Positions 9,221 through 17,175 are shown, numbered from the stretch's first letter. The stretch is DNA of 64,000 nucleotides from Alkalihalobacillus sp. LMS6 (GCF_024362765.1 NZ_CP093302.1:1332001-1396000); one strand, 5' to 3'. Notes: a model not told the origin generated them from the letters alone. Program-made: numbers and translations.

Positions 9221-10750
9221 ATGACGATTGAACAGCGATTTAAGGAAAAAATCGATACCATCTATCAAGGTGGTCAAGAGAAATACCATGACCAAAATGA
9301 AGCAAAAGGAAAACGATTCGTACGACAGCGTTTATCTTTGTTACTAGATGATGGGCTTGAAACCGAGGATGGGTTATTTGCCAATTCAGAGGCGGAAGGG
9401 TTACCGGCAGATGGTGTCGTTTGCGGAACAGGCAAGATAAATGGGAAAACAGTGTGTGTCATGGCGAACGATTCAACAGTAAAGGCTGGTTCTTGGGGAG
9501 CAAGAACGGTAGAAAAAATTATTCGTATACAAGAAACTGCGGAGAAATTAGCCGTTCCGATGCTATATTTAGTTGACTCAGCAGGGGCTCGTATAACGGA
9601 TCAAGTCGAAATGTTTCCAGGTCGAAGAGGAGCTGGGAGAATTTTTCATAACCAAGTTAAGCTGTCAGGGAAAATTCCTCAAGTATGTATTTTATTCGGT
9701 CCTTCAGCAGCTGGTGGTGCGTATATTCCCGCATTTTGCGATCTCGTTATTATGGTGGAAGGAAACGCTTCTATGTATTTGGGCTCTCCACGAATGGCTC
9801 AAATGGTTATAGGAGAAAATGTTAGCCTAGAAGAGATGGGTGGGGCTTCCATGCACTGCAGTGTTTCGGGTTGTGGTGACATTCTCGCAAAAGATGAGCT
9901 TGAAGCAATCGACCATGCAAGAGAGTACATCTCGTACGTACCACGGAGTTATAAAGAAAAAGTAGCAATGACTGAGCCGGTATTGCCAAAGGATTTACCG
10001 AAAACCATTGAAGATATTATTCCTGAAAATCAAAACACACCGTTTAATATGTATGACTTGTTGGATCGACTCATTGACGACAATAGTTTTTTTGAAATAA
10101 AAAAATTGTTTGCGCCAGAATTGATTACAGGTTTTGCGCGATTAAATGGAAGAACAATTGGTATTATTGCCAATCAACCTAAGGCAAAAGGTGGCGTCTT
10201 GTTCCATGATTCGGCTGATAAAGCTGCTCGATTTATCACCTTATGTGATGCCTATCATATTCCGCTATTATTCCTCGCAGATATTCCGGGCTTTATGATT
10301 GGAACAAAAGTGGAACGTGCTGGAATTATTCGCCATGGCGCAAAAATGATTTCGGCGATGGCGGAAGCAACCGTACCAAAGATTTCTGTTGTCGTGCGTA
10401 AAGCGTACGGTGCTGGTCTTTATGCAATGGCAGGGCCTGCATTTGATCCGGATTGTTGTTTAGCGCTACCACAAGCGCAAATTGCAGTGATGGGTCCAGA
10501 AGCTGCGGTAAATGCCGTTTATGCAAATAAAATTGCTGAGCTAGAGCCAGAGGAACGTAATGCGTTTATAGCTGAAAAAAGAGATGAATATAAACAGAAC
10601 ATTGATGTGTATCGCTTGGCATCTGAACTCGTAATAGATGGGGTTGTGAACGGAAATGACTTGCGCAATGAGCTAACAAAACGATTTGCGCTTTATGAAA
10701 CAAAAGATGTCGTCTTTACGGATCGAAAACACCCAGTTTATCCAGTTTAA
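9221..10750 (+). CDS. Acyl-CoA carboxylase carboxyltransferase subunit (YngE-like)
   Basis: A 509-residue carboxyltransferase that contains both N and C crotonase-like domains in one chain, as in PccB/MccB families. Gly-rich oxyanion segments are visible in the N-domain (FGPSAAGGAYIPAF) and the C-domain (RKAYGAGLYAMAG), along with YLGSPRM and MGPEAAVNAVY. It completes a three-part acyl-CoA carboxylase with the genes at 6862 and 8226. By analogy with B. subtilis YngE the likely substrate is 3-methylcrotonyl-CoA; propionyl-CoA is the alternative. HMG-CoA lyase and the acyl-CoA synthetase of the B. subtilis cluster are absent here. Confidence 0.9.
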   Translation: MTIEQRFKEKIDTIYQGGQEKYHDQNEAKGKRFVRQRLSLLLDDGLETEDGLFANSEAEGLPADGVVCGTGKINGKTVCVMANDSTVKAGSWGARTVEKIIRIQETAEKLAVPMLYLVDSAGARITDQVEMFPGRRGAGRIFHNQVKLSGKIPQVCILFGPSAAGGAYIPAFCDLVIMVEGNASMYLGSPRMAQMVIGENVSLEEMGGASMHCSVSGCGDILAKDELEAIDHAREYISYVPRSYKEKVAMTEPVLPKDLPKTIEDIIPENQNTPFNMYDLLDRLIDDNSFFEIKKLFAPELITGFARLNGRTIGIIANQPKAKGGVLFHDSADKAARFITLCDAYHIPLLFLADIPGFMIGTKVERAGIIRHGAKMISAMAEATVPKISVVVRKAYGAGLYAMAGPAFDPDCCLALPQAQIAVMGPEAAVNAVYANKIAELEPEERNAFIAEKRDEYKQNIDVYRLASELVIDGVVNGNDLRNELTKRFALYETKDVVFTDRKHPVYPV

Positions 10751-10771
10751 TGTGCATGTGAAGAGGATAGG

Positions 10772-10817
10772 AAAGAGCCTACCGAAGTGGAGAGGATCCA
10801 TTTTGGGAAGGCTCTTT
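10772..10817 (+). terminator. Probable terminator of the acyl-CoA operon
   Basis: AAAGAGCCT and AGGCTCTTT pair across a 28-base loop that holds a short TGGATCCA palindrome. The T-run is short, so efficiency is uncertain. Confidence 0.55.
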
Positions 10818-10875
10818 GTCGTTTAGAGGTAGCGTGTTGGATAACTTTTCCTAAAAAAATTTTTTATAAAAGCAT

Positions 10876-10905
10876 ACATAGAAAAAGAGACAAGGAGACA
10901 TTCTA
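10876..10905 (+). promoter_or_regulatory. Putative forespore sigma-G promoter of the SASP gene
   Basis: The -10-like CATTCTA is preceded by ACATA with an 18-base spacer, resembling the sigma-F/G elements of SASP genes. The -35 match is imperfect. Confidence 0.45.
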
Positions 10906-10931
10906 TAGTTACACAGGGAGGTGAAACAATA

Positions 10932-11138
10932 ATGGCAGATAACAGAAGTTCAAACAACCTAGTTGTACCAGGTGTACAACAAGCACTTGATCAAATGAAG
11001 TACGAGATTGCTTCAGAATTTGGTGTTAACCTTGGTCCTGATACAACGGCTCGTGCAAACGGTTCAGTTGGTGGGGAAATCACTAAACGTTTAGTTCAAA
11101 TGGCTGAACAACAAATGAGTGGCGGTTACCAAAAATAA
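10932..11138 (+). CDS. Alpha/beta-type small acid-soluble spore protein
   Basis: A 68-residue DNA-binding spore protein that coats and protects DNA in the forespore. It shows the GPR protease site context [10 protein letters not shown], the DNA-contact segment [21 protein letters not shown] (central), and the usual Gln-rich C-terminus. AGGGAGGTGA lies before the ATG. Single-gene unit with its own terminator. In B. subtilis sspB lies near yheE/yheB/yheA, which also follow here, so this may be the positional counterpart of sspB; paralogues are too similar to assign. Confidence 0.95.
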   Translation: MADNRSSNNLVVPGVQQALDQMKYEIASEFGVNLGPDTTARANGSVGGEITKRLVQMAEQQMSGGYQK

Positions 11139-11157
11139 TTAAATAAAATGGAATTAG

Positions 11158-11187
11158 AAAAAGAGACGAGTGACTCGTCTCTTTTTT
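11158..11187. terminator. Bidirectional terminator between the SASP gene and msmX
   Basis: AAGAGACGAG / CTCGTCTCTT with a three-base loop, A-run on one side and T-run on the other, between convergent genes. Confidence 0.9.
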
Positions 11188-11188
11188 A

Positions 11189-12286
11189 TTAGCGGATGCG
11201 CTGTTCATCTTCTGGATTGAAGAAATGAGCTTTATTCATGTTAAGGGCAAGTTCAATGGTGTCGCCACTTTGTGCTGTTGTACGAGAGTCGACGCGCGCA
11301 ACAAATTCTTGGCCTTCAATTGAAGAGTAGAGAACCGTTTCTGCACCAGTTAACTCGGCAACATCAATTAATGCATCAATTTTAGAACCTTCAGATGAAG
11401 AAATAAAGACAGGCTCATCATGGATATCTTCAGGACGGATGCCTAAAATAAGCTCTTTATTGGCAAAGCCTTGTTCACGCAGAATGGAAAGTTTTCCTTC
11501 TGGCACTTGAATGCGCTGATTATTAATAACGAATTCATTGCCATCTAACTTACCAGATAAGAAGTTCATTGATGGAGAACCAATAAAGCCACCAACAAAA
11601 ACATTCTCTGGGTTATCGTACACATCTTTCGGTGTACCAATTTGTTGAATTAAACCATCTTTCATAATGACAATTCTTGTTGCCATTGTCATAGCTTCTG
11701 TTTGGTCATGTGTGACATAAATCGTTGTCGTTTGTAGACGTTTATGAAGTTTTGTTATTTCTGCACGCATCTGTACACGAAGTTTCGCATCTAAGTTTGA
11801 AAGAGGTTCATCCATCAAGAAAACTTGAGGGTCACGTACAATTGCACGACCGAGTGCAACACGCTGACGCTGACCGCCTGACATCGCTTTCGGTTTACGA
11901 TCAAGCATCTCTTCTAATCCTAAAATTTTCGCAGCATTATCTACACGTTTTTTTATTTCTTCCTTTTTAAACTTTCTTAGTTTTAAACCAAACGCCATAT
12001 TGTCATAAACATTCATATGCGGATAAAGAGCATAGTTTTGGAAAACCATGGCAATGTCTCGATCTTTAGGCGCGACGTCGTTCATCCGTTTGTCACCGAT
12101 AACTAAGTCTCCTTTAGAAATCTCTTCAAGACCTGCAATCATTCGTAGTGTTGTTGATTTTCCACAACCAGAAGGTCCAACAAATACGATAAACTCTTTA
12201 TCCTGAATATCAAGATTAAAATCGGAAACCGCTGTAACATCCCCATCATATACTTTGTATACATTGTTTAATTGAATAGAAGCCAT
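11189..12286 (-). CDS. msmX: Multiple-sugar ABC transporter ATPase MsmX
   Basis: A 365-residue ATPase, the same length as B. subtilis MsmX, which energises several carbohydrate importers. It has Walker A GPSGCGKST, Q-loop FQNYALYPHM, signature MSGGQRQRVALGRA, Walker B VFLMDEPLSNLDAK, the switch His in YVTHDQTEAM, and a C-terminal TOBE/regulatory region with GIRPEDIH. The SD AAGGGGG precedes the ATG. No permease or binding protein is adjacent, as expected of a shared ATPase. A PucR-type regulator gene lies upstream in the same direction, separated by a strong dyad. Confidence 0.95.
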   Translation of the reverse strand: MASIQLNNVYKVYDGDVTAVSDFNLDIQDKEFIVFVGPSGCGKSTTLRMIAGLEEISKGDLVIGDKRMNDVAPKDRDIAMVFQNYALYPHMNVYDNMAFGLKLRKFKKEEIKKRVDNAAKILGLEEMLDRKPKAMSGGQRQRVALGRAIVRDPQVFLMDEPLSNLDAKLRVQMRAEITKLHKRLQTTTIYVTHDQTEAMTMATRIVIMKDGLIQQIGTPKDVYDNPENVFVGGFIGSPSMNFLSGKLDGNEFVINNQRIQVPEGKLSILREQGFANKELILGIRPEDIHDEPVFISSSEGSKIDALIDVAELTGAETVLYSSIEGQEFVARVDSRTTAQSGDTIELALNMNKAHFFNPEDEQRIR

Positions 12287-12349
12287 TTTTCTTCCCCCTT
12301 ATAATCATTAACTGCTTTTATTGTAACCCCTTACATAAAAAGAAAGCTA

Positions 12350-12398
12350 TGTACAGGTTGCACAAAGATTAAATGTGAGTCTTTGTGCAATCTGTACA
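12350..12398 (-). repeat. Long inverted repeat between the PucR-type regulator and msmX
   Basis: Arms of 19 bases (12350-12368 and 12380-12398, core TTGCACAAAGA) differ at one position that can form a G-U pair, with an 11-base loop. The repeat begins on the base after the regulator stop codon. It could terminate the regulator transcript, although the T-run is weak, or act as an operator or processing stem in front of msmX. Confidence 0.75.
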
Positions 12399-13262
12399 TT
12401 AGTGTGGCTGTTTTAAAAGAAGAAAGGTTAGTGTAGCGTGTGTAAATAATCTTAAATCTAAACCTGTTTGTGCGCTAAATTTATCTAGTCGGTATTGAAG
12501 GCTATTGCGATGAAGGTGGAGTTCCTTTGCGGTTTGTGACGTATTAAGATTCTGTTTAAGAAAAGTCGTCACCGTATGAATTAATTCGCGATCTTGCAGT
12601 AGTTCATTTGAGAAAAAGTGAAAACGCAGTTGCTGAAAACGATCAGGATCAATATGATTCTTAATCTCAATCAGACTTGAGGTAGCGACATCGAATGTAT
12701 GTGGTCCCTTTTTAAGTTCAATCCGCTTCGTAAACAAGTCTCTTTCAAACGATAGAGAAGAGCGCATATGACTCGCTCTTAAAGGAACGCCTAGAAACGT
12801 GCGGATGGTTGTATAAAAATCAGATTCAATTAGTTCAATAATCGCGTCTAAATCATAATCGTGGTAATCGGAAGGAAATAACAGAACCCCGGTTCGTTCA
12901 CTTTCCCATAGCAACAGAGTCTGAGATGGAAAGAAAGAAAGAACGGCTTCTCTAAATGCTTCAATTTCTACGATCGGTTGTTCTACATAAAAATGAAGCC
13001 CGGTAAGGGAGCGATCCAATTGGGGCTGTGGCCCATCTCGATAAATGTAGGTATACCATTCTTGTTCATGTTTGGTTAGTGGTTTTGGGATATCATCCGG
13101 CTCTGATAGCAACAAAGACAACAACGTTTTTTCCCGTTCAGTTAATTTCAGACGATGCATATAAATCATTTCTTGTTGGGATTGAAAGGCTAAACGGTGT
13201 GCTAACTCATCTGTTGGTTGCCATAAAGCATGCGAAAATGTTTCTTTTATAATTGCATTCAT
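12399..13262 (-). CDS. PucR/CdaR-type helix-turn-helix transcriptional regulator
   Basis: A 287-residue cytoplasmic protein. The C-terminus has the PucR-type HTH: TAKELHLHRNSLQYRLDKF (about 250-268), followed by the usual DLRLF end. The N-terminal 200 residues are a sensor region I do not recognise as GAF or GGDEF. I chose the ATG at 13262 because AGAAAGG lies upstream; an earlier start would run into poor coding sequence. It lies next to msmX, as yxkF does in B. subtilis, which hints at a sugar-related role; the ligand is unknown. Confidence 0.75.
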   Translation of the reverse strand: MNAIIKETFSHALWQPTDELAHRLAFQSQQEMIYMHRLKLTEREKTLLSLLLSEPDDIPKPLTKHEQEWYTYIYRDGPQPQLDRSLTGLHFYVEQPIVEIEAFREAVLSFFPSQTLLLWESERTGVLLFPSDYHDYDLDAIIELIESDFYTTIRTFLGVPLRASHMRSSLSFERDLFTKRIELKKGPHTFDVATSSLIEIKNHIDPDRFQQLRFHFFSNELLQDRELIHTVTTFLKQNLNTSQTAKELHLHRNSLQYRLDKFSAQTGLDLRLFTHATLTFLLLKQPH

Positions 13263-13337
13263 GAAAGAACAAACCTTTCTATATGTAGAACTTGTTTGTA
13301 GTATAACAAAAAAGAAGCTCAAAATTGAGCTCCTTTC

Positions 13338-13487
13338 TCATTGTTTTTCTTTTGAAAGGGGAATGTCTTCTTCAATTTTGCCGCCAGAATCCGGGTCAAC
13401 GCGACCTCCATTTAATCCTTCATTCACATAGCGATCAATATCGAGTTCATATTCCTTACGGCTGTCAATGTCCTTACGTTCATCCAT
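13338..13487 (-). CDS. Small acidic hypothetical protein (49 aa)
   Basis: The frame begins at ATG 13487 with the SD GGAGGG nine bases upstream and encodes 49 residues starting MDERKDIDSRKEYELDIDRY. It is highly charged, has no membrane segment or cysteine, and contains a GLNGGRVDPDSGG stretch. It lies 43 bases downstream of yheE in the same direction, so the two are probably cotranscribed. I do not recognise a family. Confidence 0.7.
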   Translation of the reverse strand: MDERKDIDSRKEYELDIDRYVNEGLNGGRVDPDSGGKIEEDIPLSKEKQ

Positions 13488-13530
13488 TTGCCATCCCTCC
13501 TACTATTTAGAATGGCAAATTGCTCATCTT

Positions 13531-13761
13531 TTATTCTTGCGGCTGATGTTCATCCTCATAAACATGATAAAGCATCAAATCATGAACAGCATGTTTCAAT
13601 TCTTCTTCCTTGTCCATTTGTTTTGGTGGGCTGTCCCATTCAATTGTCCCATCATAGTAATACGTACCTGATGTAAACTGTCCTTGAAAATAAAATGAAA
13701 AGAGCCAACTTTGATTTCGTTGTTTATGCTGTAGTGGCTTATACTGAAAGTGAACAAGCAT
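13531..13761 (-). CDS. yheE: YheE-family protein (DUF5342)
   Basis: A 76-residue cytoplasmic protein with FQYKPL near the N-terminus and the aromatic core SWLFSFYFQGQ followed by YYYDGTIEW, as in B. subtilis YheE. ATG 13761 has the SD AAAGGAGTGAT. It is divergent from yheB, and the yhe gene neighbourhood supports the call. Function unknown. Confidence 0.8.
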   Translation of the reverse strand: MLVHFQYKPLQHKQRNQSWLFSFYFQGQFTSGTYYYDGTIEWDSPPKQMDKEEELKHAVHDLMLYHVYEDEHQPQE

Positions 13762-13890
13762 CAGAATCACTCCTTTATCATAATGAAAAGGGTTACATGA
13801 ATCAGTCTATCATAATGTTCGTTTTCTGTGTGGAGAAAAATAAGCTATACTTGTAATGAACAAGATGAATTTAGATACAAGGGAGGCAGT

Positions 13891-13938
13891 TTGCTGCAGA
13901 TAAGCAGTAAGCGTTTAATGTGCAATGGGTTTTATTAG
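13891..13938 (+). other. Possible short leader frame overlapping the yheB start
   Basis: A TTG codon six bases after a strong GGGAGG opens a 15-codon frame that ends at 13938, inside the yheB coding region in another frame. The yheB GTG itself has no good SD, so translational coupling through this frame is possible. The peptide has no recognisable feature. Confidence 0.35.
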
Positions 13939-15059
13939 TTTTCGTTCTCGCAGTTGTTGGTGCGATCGTTGGAGCGGCGACAAATGCGTTAGCTATTCGG
14001 ATGTTGTTTCGACCTCATCGCGCTTATCATTTAGGAAAGTGGCAACTGCCATTTACACCTGGTTTATTACCAAGAAGGCAACAAGAACTCGCAAAGCAAA
14101 TGGGGAACATCGTCTCAAATCATTTGCTTACAGCTGAAGGACTCGGAAAAAAAATTAGTAGTGACGTTTTCTCGAACGAATTAACAACTTGGGTAAGTGA
14201 ACGCCTAAAGAAATGGTTAATGAGTGAACAAACAGTTGAATCCTTATTAAAGTCAATCTTAACGGTGGAAGATGGGAAAGAAGCGTTTGTTGTAAAATCG
14301 AAATCGTGGATAAAAGAACGAATAAAACGATATATCGAAAACAATCAAGATGTTTCAGCAAAGCAGTTTGTTCCGTTAGAAGTGCAGACAACCGTACTAA
14401 CTTATCTGCCGAAACTGTCAGAAAAAATGATTGAAAAAGCAAAATCCTATGTAGAAAGTGCAGATGGTCAAGAAAAGATGGTCGCTATGGCTTCGAACTT
14501 TTTGTCTTCAAAAGGAAAGCTCGGCGGAATGCTATCAATGTTTTTATCAAGTGAAAAAGTTGTTGATATGCTTTATCCAGAGATTATTAAGTTTCTTAAC
14601 GATGAAAAAACGAAAGATATGCTGCATGGGCTACTCGCTCGAGAATGGAACCAGCTGTTAGAGAAGCCGTTGTCTTCATTCAATGCAGAGACTTATATTG
14701 ATGATGTAATTGATAAAGCTACAGATGGAATTGAAGATAAAATTCCACTTCTAAATTGGTATGATGCACCACTGCATACATGGACCACGCCTTACATGGA
14801 ACGTATTGTAGAAAATTGGGCACCGCAAGTAGTAAAAGTAACTACAGGCTATATTCAAGTACATTTAGCGTCAATTTTGGCAAGCTTACGTTTAAATGAA
14901 GTGATTGAGCAGCAAGTTGCTTCGTTTTCAATGGCTACTTTAGAAGATCTCATCATGACGATCACGCGAAAGGAGCTACGTTTAATTACGTTGCTAGGAG
15001 GATTAATTGGAGGTATTGTCGGTTTAATCCAAGCGGTCATTGTCCACTTTTTTTATTAG
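13920..15059 (+). CDS. yheB: YheB, DUF445 family membrane protein
   Basis: A 379-residue DUF445 protein. A hydrophobic N-terminal segment (about 3-25) is followed by the family motif TNALAIRMLFRPH and FTPGLLPRRQQELA. A long helical, charged middle follows, and the chain ends with a C-terminal hydrophobic segment of about 25 residues that begins LITLLGGLIGGIVG. The GTG start at 13920 is the only in-frame start after the stop at 13908, yet it lacks a close SD. yheA follows 66 bases later. Role unknown; SpoIIE- or coat-related functions have not been established. Confidence 0.9.
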   Translation: MQWVLLVFVLAVVGAIVGAATNALAIRMLFRPHRAYHLGKWQLPFTPGLLPRRQQELAKQMGNIVSNHLLTAEGLGKKISSDVFSNELTTWVSERLKKWLMSEQTVESLLKSILTVEDGKEAFVVKSKSWIKERIKRYIENNQDVSAKQFVPLEVQTTVLTYLPKLSEKMIEKAKSYVESADGQEKMVAMASNFLSSKGKLGGMLSMFLSSEKVVDMLYPEIIKFLNDEKTKDMLHGLLAREWNQLLEKPLSSFNAETYIDDVIDKATDGIEDKIPLLNWYDAPLHTWTTPYMERIVENWAPQVVKVTTGYIQVHLASILASLRLNEVIEQQVASFSMATLEDLIMTITRKELRLITLLGGLIGGIVGLIQAVIVHFFY

Positions 15060-15125
15060 GATCCATCATATGACGTGAATTCTATAGACTGACGTGTTAT
15101 AGTCGGTTGGTAGGGAGTGATAAAC

Positions 15126-15482
15126 ATGAGTATGACATATGATAAAGCACATGAATTAAAGGATGCACTTGAGCAAAGTGAAGAGTTCAAGTCCCTTCAT
15201 GAGCTACATGAACAAATTGAAGCGGATGAGATTGCAAAAAAAATGCTTGAAAACTTTCGTAAGCTTCAACTAGATCTTCAACAAAAGCAAATGCAAGGCA
15301 TTCAAATTTCTGAAGAAGAAGCGCAACAAGCGCAACAGCAATTTGAACTTGTTCAACAGCATGAGCTTATTTCAAAACTAATGGAAGCAGAGCAACAGCT
15401 TAGCGTGATTATTACAGAGTTAAACAAAATCATCACGGAACCATTAGAGAAGATTTACGGCGATCCTTCTCAAGAACAGTAA
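15126..15482 (+). CDS. yheA: YheA, YlbF/YmcA-related family protein
   Basis: A 118-residue all-helical protein of the YlbF family (YlbF and YmcA form the RNase Y specificity complex; YheA is a paralogue). The pattern of Gln/Glu-rich amphipathic helices, with MLENFRKLQLDLQQKQMQG in the centre, is typical. The ATG at 15126 follows AGGGAGTGA with correct spacing; an upstream in-frame start at 15117 would lie over the SD. It is followed by a strong terminator. Confidence 0.9.
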   Translation: MSMTYDKAHELKDALEQSEEFKSLHELHEQIEADEIAKKMLENFRKLQLDLQQKQMQGIQISEEEAQQAQQQFELVQQHELISKLMEAEQQLSVIITELNKIITEPLEKIYGDPSQEQ

Positions 15483-15487
15483 GTATC

Positions 15488-15521
15488 AAACCACCACTTT
15501 CATTGAATGTGGTGGTTTTTT
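15488..15521 (+). terminator. Intrinsic terminator after yheA
   Basis: AAACCACCAC / GTGGTGGTTT with an 11-base loop and a T-run. Confidence 0.92.
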
Positions 15522-15616
15522 CTATGGTTTCAAGTTCTACTTCGGCTATATTCGCATAAGTCTTAAACAAGATGGGTCTTGTTTTACAACATGAATTTCT
15601 CGGAGGAGGAACACGC

Positions 15617-16471
15617 TTGAAAACCTATAATTTGTTAGTTATGAACATTGATAAAATGTTTCTAGAAGGGGATATGAAAGCAAGCAAAAAGACAAAGTCA
15701 GCAATGTCCTATTTAGCAAAGAAGCAAGTATCAGTCGTCTTAGTGACAAACCAGTCTTTTTCATATGCAAAGAAAATCGCTCGCAATTTAAAGGTAGATA
15801 GCATGATGATTGCGCATGGCGGCGCTCTTATATCAGATACGAATCAAAATGAATGGTACAATCGACCATTGAGTTTGGAATCGACGCTTGATCTATGTCA
15901 TGTACTGGAGCGTTTTGATTGTGAAGTGAAACTACAGTACGGAGACTACTGTGCTTCCATTCGTCCGCAACATAAACAAACGTTGTTAGCGAGAATGTCG
16001 TTCAATTCGCCAGGAGAACAAATCCTTTATCCACTTACCTACGTAGATTCGCTCTATGAACATGTGCTTAAAGAAGGGAAAGGGCCGCTAAACGTAGGTT
16101 TAAAATGTGAAGAAGAAAAAGATTTAGCCTATATTTGTGAGACATTAAAGGAAGAAATCCCTGATTTGACTGTTACGTATACGAATAAAGGCGAATGTTT
16201 TGTCGTTGGCGCAGGGGCTGAAAAAGAAAGAGCGCTACAATGGCTAGTCAACAAAGATCAATTGTCGCTTGATCAAATTGTTGTGGTTGGAGCCGGGCAT
16301 GAAGATGCAGAAATGGTGGCAATGGCAGGTCTCGGTGTAGCAATGGGCGATGCCCCGCAAACAGTCCAAGAAAAAGCGAATTGGGTGACAAGAACGACCG
16401 AACAAGATGGTTTAGCATATATGGTTCACGAAGTATTTCGAAAACAATTAAACATACAAATGAAAGAATAA
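15617..16471 (+). CDS. HAD-IIB (Cof-type) family protein with degenerate active site, YhaX-like
   Basis: A 284-residue protein with the Cof/HAD-IIB layout: alpha/beta core, a cap in the middle (about 85-190) and a C-terminal core return. The normally invariant nucleophile motif DxDGT reads NIDKM (N10, D12), so the attacking Asp is Asn. Motif IV GDxxND reads GAGHED. Motif II Thr (VLVTNQS) and a motif III Lys (GAEKERAL) remain. Phosphatase activity is therefore doubtful. The TTG start follows CGGAGGAGG. B. subtilis yhaX lies in the same neighbourhood and is mother-cell expressed; orthology is likely but inferred. Confidence 0.82.
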   Translation: MKTYNLLVMNIDKMFLEGDMKASKKTKSAMSYLAKKQVSVVLVTNQSFSYAKKIARNLKVDSMMIAHGGALISDTNQNEWYNRPLSLESTLDLCHVLERFDCEVKLQYGDYCASIRPQHKQTLLARMSFNSPGEQILYPLTYVDSLYEHVLKEGKGPLNVGLKCEEEKDLAYICETLKEEIPDLTVTYTNKGECFVVGAGAEKERALQWLVNKDQLSLDQIVVVGAGHEDAEMVAMAGLGVAMGDAPQTVQEKANWVTRTTEQDGLAYMVHEVFRKQLNIQMKE

Positions 16472-16475
16472 AGCG

Positions 16476-16508
16476 AAACCCAGCCGGTATGATTCCAGCT
16501 GGGTTTTT
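16476..16508 (+). terminator. Terminator after the HAD-like gene
   Basis: AAACCCAGC / GCTGGGTTT stem followed by Ts, between convergent genes. Confidence 0.9.
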
Positions 16509-16535
16509 GGCTGTGTCCATATTCATATGACTGCT

Positions 16536-16715
16536 TCATCGAGCAAATAAGATCATTTTGCCGTTCAACGTTAAACGGTGCGTTAACCCTTCTGCATGGA
16601 CCTCTTGCAGTTTTGTCTTCGCTTCAGAAATGGCGTGTTCTTCTGTGTCTGCTTCAATTCGCTCATTTAACACAACGGAGCTATCTTTATTAAAAGCCGT
16701 TAAAAAGTAAGTCAT
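16536..16715 (-). CDS. Small conserved protein, YhzC-like
   Basis: A 59-residue protein beginning MTYFLTAFNKDSSVVLNE, with a short alternating beta-like N-terminus and an amphipathic helix. Two ATG codons are adjacent; the second (16715) is preferred because AGGAGG ends only two bases before the first. Positional similarity to B. subtilis yhzC, near yhaX/yheA, is the only functional hint. A cre-like sequence overlaps its SD. Confidence 0.65.
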   Translation of the reverse strand: MTYFLTAFNKDSSVVLNERIEADTEEHAISEAKTKLQEVHAEGLTHRLTLNGKMILFAR

Positions 16716-16725
16716 CATGTCCTCC

Positions 16726-16739
16726 TGTTAGCGTTTTCA
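16726..16739 (-). promoter_or_regulatory. Cre-like sequence over the SD of the YhzC-like gene
   Basis: TGTTAGCGTTTTCA (reverse complement TGAAAACGCTAACA) fits the 14-base cre consensus. It lies 11 bases before the start codon. No clear promoter is visible, so it may be coincidental. Confidence 0.35.
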
Positions 16740-16817
16740 TTTAGTTTATCATGAATAACATGTGTATTCACCTATTTTTATGAGATGAATAGACTAAAGC
16801 AAAAGGGGGAATACAAC

Positions 16818-17150
16818 ATGAGTAATGAAAACATGATGTCGCTTTGTCAGCGCTATACGAATTATCCTGTCAAAGTATCCTTAGCGAACGGTGAAGAGTT
16901 TGAATCAGTTATTGAATATGTGGACCAGGAAAATCTTCATGTTCTTTATCCAGTTGACCAAAATGAATATCCGATGCAAATTACGCAATTAGAAGGATTT
17001 CAATCAATGAATGAAAATGAAGCACACCGCTATGGTTACGGGTACCAACCATACGGATACCCACCATACGGATATGGAGGTTTTCGACCTTATGGATGGA
17101 GACGCTGGGTGTTACCCTTAACTGCACTTGCAGCCGTTGCGTTACTTTAG
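16818..17150 (+). CDS. Small Sm-like/SH3-like protein with Gly-Tyr-Pro-rich tail
   Basis: A 110-residue protein. Residues about 8-55 look like a small beta barrel (VKVSLANGEEFESVIEYVDQ and HVLYP). Residues about 72-93 form a YGYGYQPYGYPPYGYGG low-complexity stretch, and the end is hydrophobic (VLPLTALAAVALL). The ATG at 16818 follows AAAGGGGGA. A second gene of the same plan is at 53869. Such tails occur in spore-coat and surface proteins, but the function is unknown. Confidence 0.75.
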   Translation: MSNENMMSLCQRYTNYPVKVSLANGEEFESVIEYVDQENLHVLYPVDQNEYPMQITQLEGFQSMNENEAHRYGYGYQPYGYPPYGYGGFRPYGWRRWVLPLTALAAVALL

Positions 17151-17175
17151 GCTACTCTATTGAGTTAGCCTTTTA
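17150..17175 (+). terminator. Terminator before cssRS
   Basis: GGCTACTC / GAGTTAGCC with one bulged base and a T-rich tail, immediately after the small gene. Confidence 0.7.

Noticed and set aside
13325-13510. Plus-strand frame opposite the 49-residue gene
   Set aside because: The minus-strand frame has a strong SD and sensible composition; the plus frame has neither.
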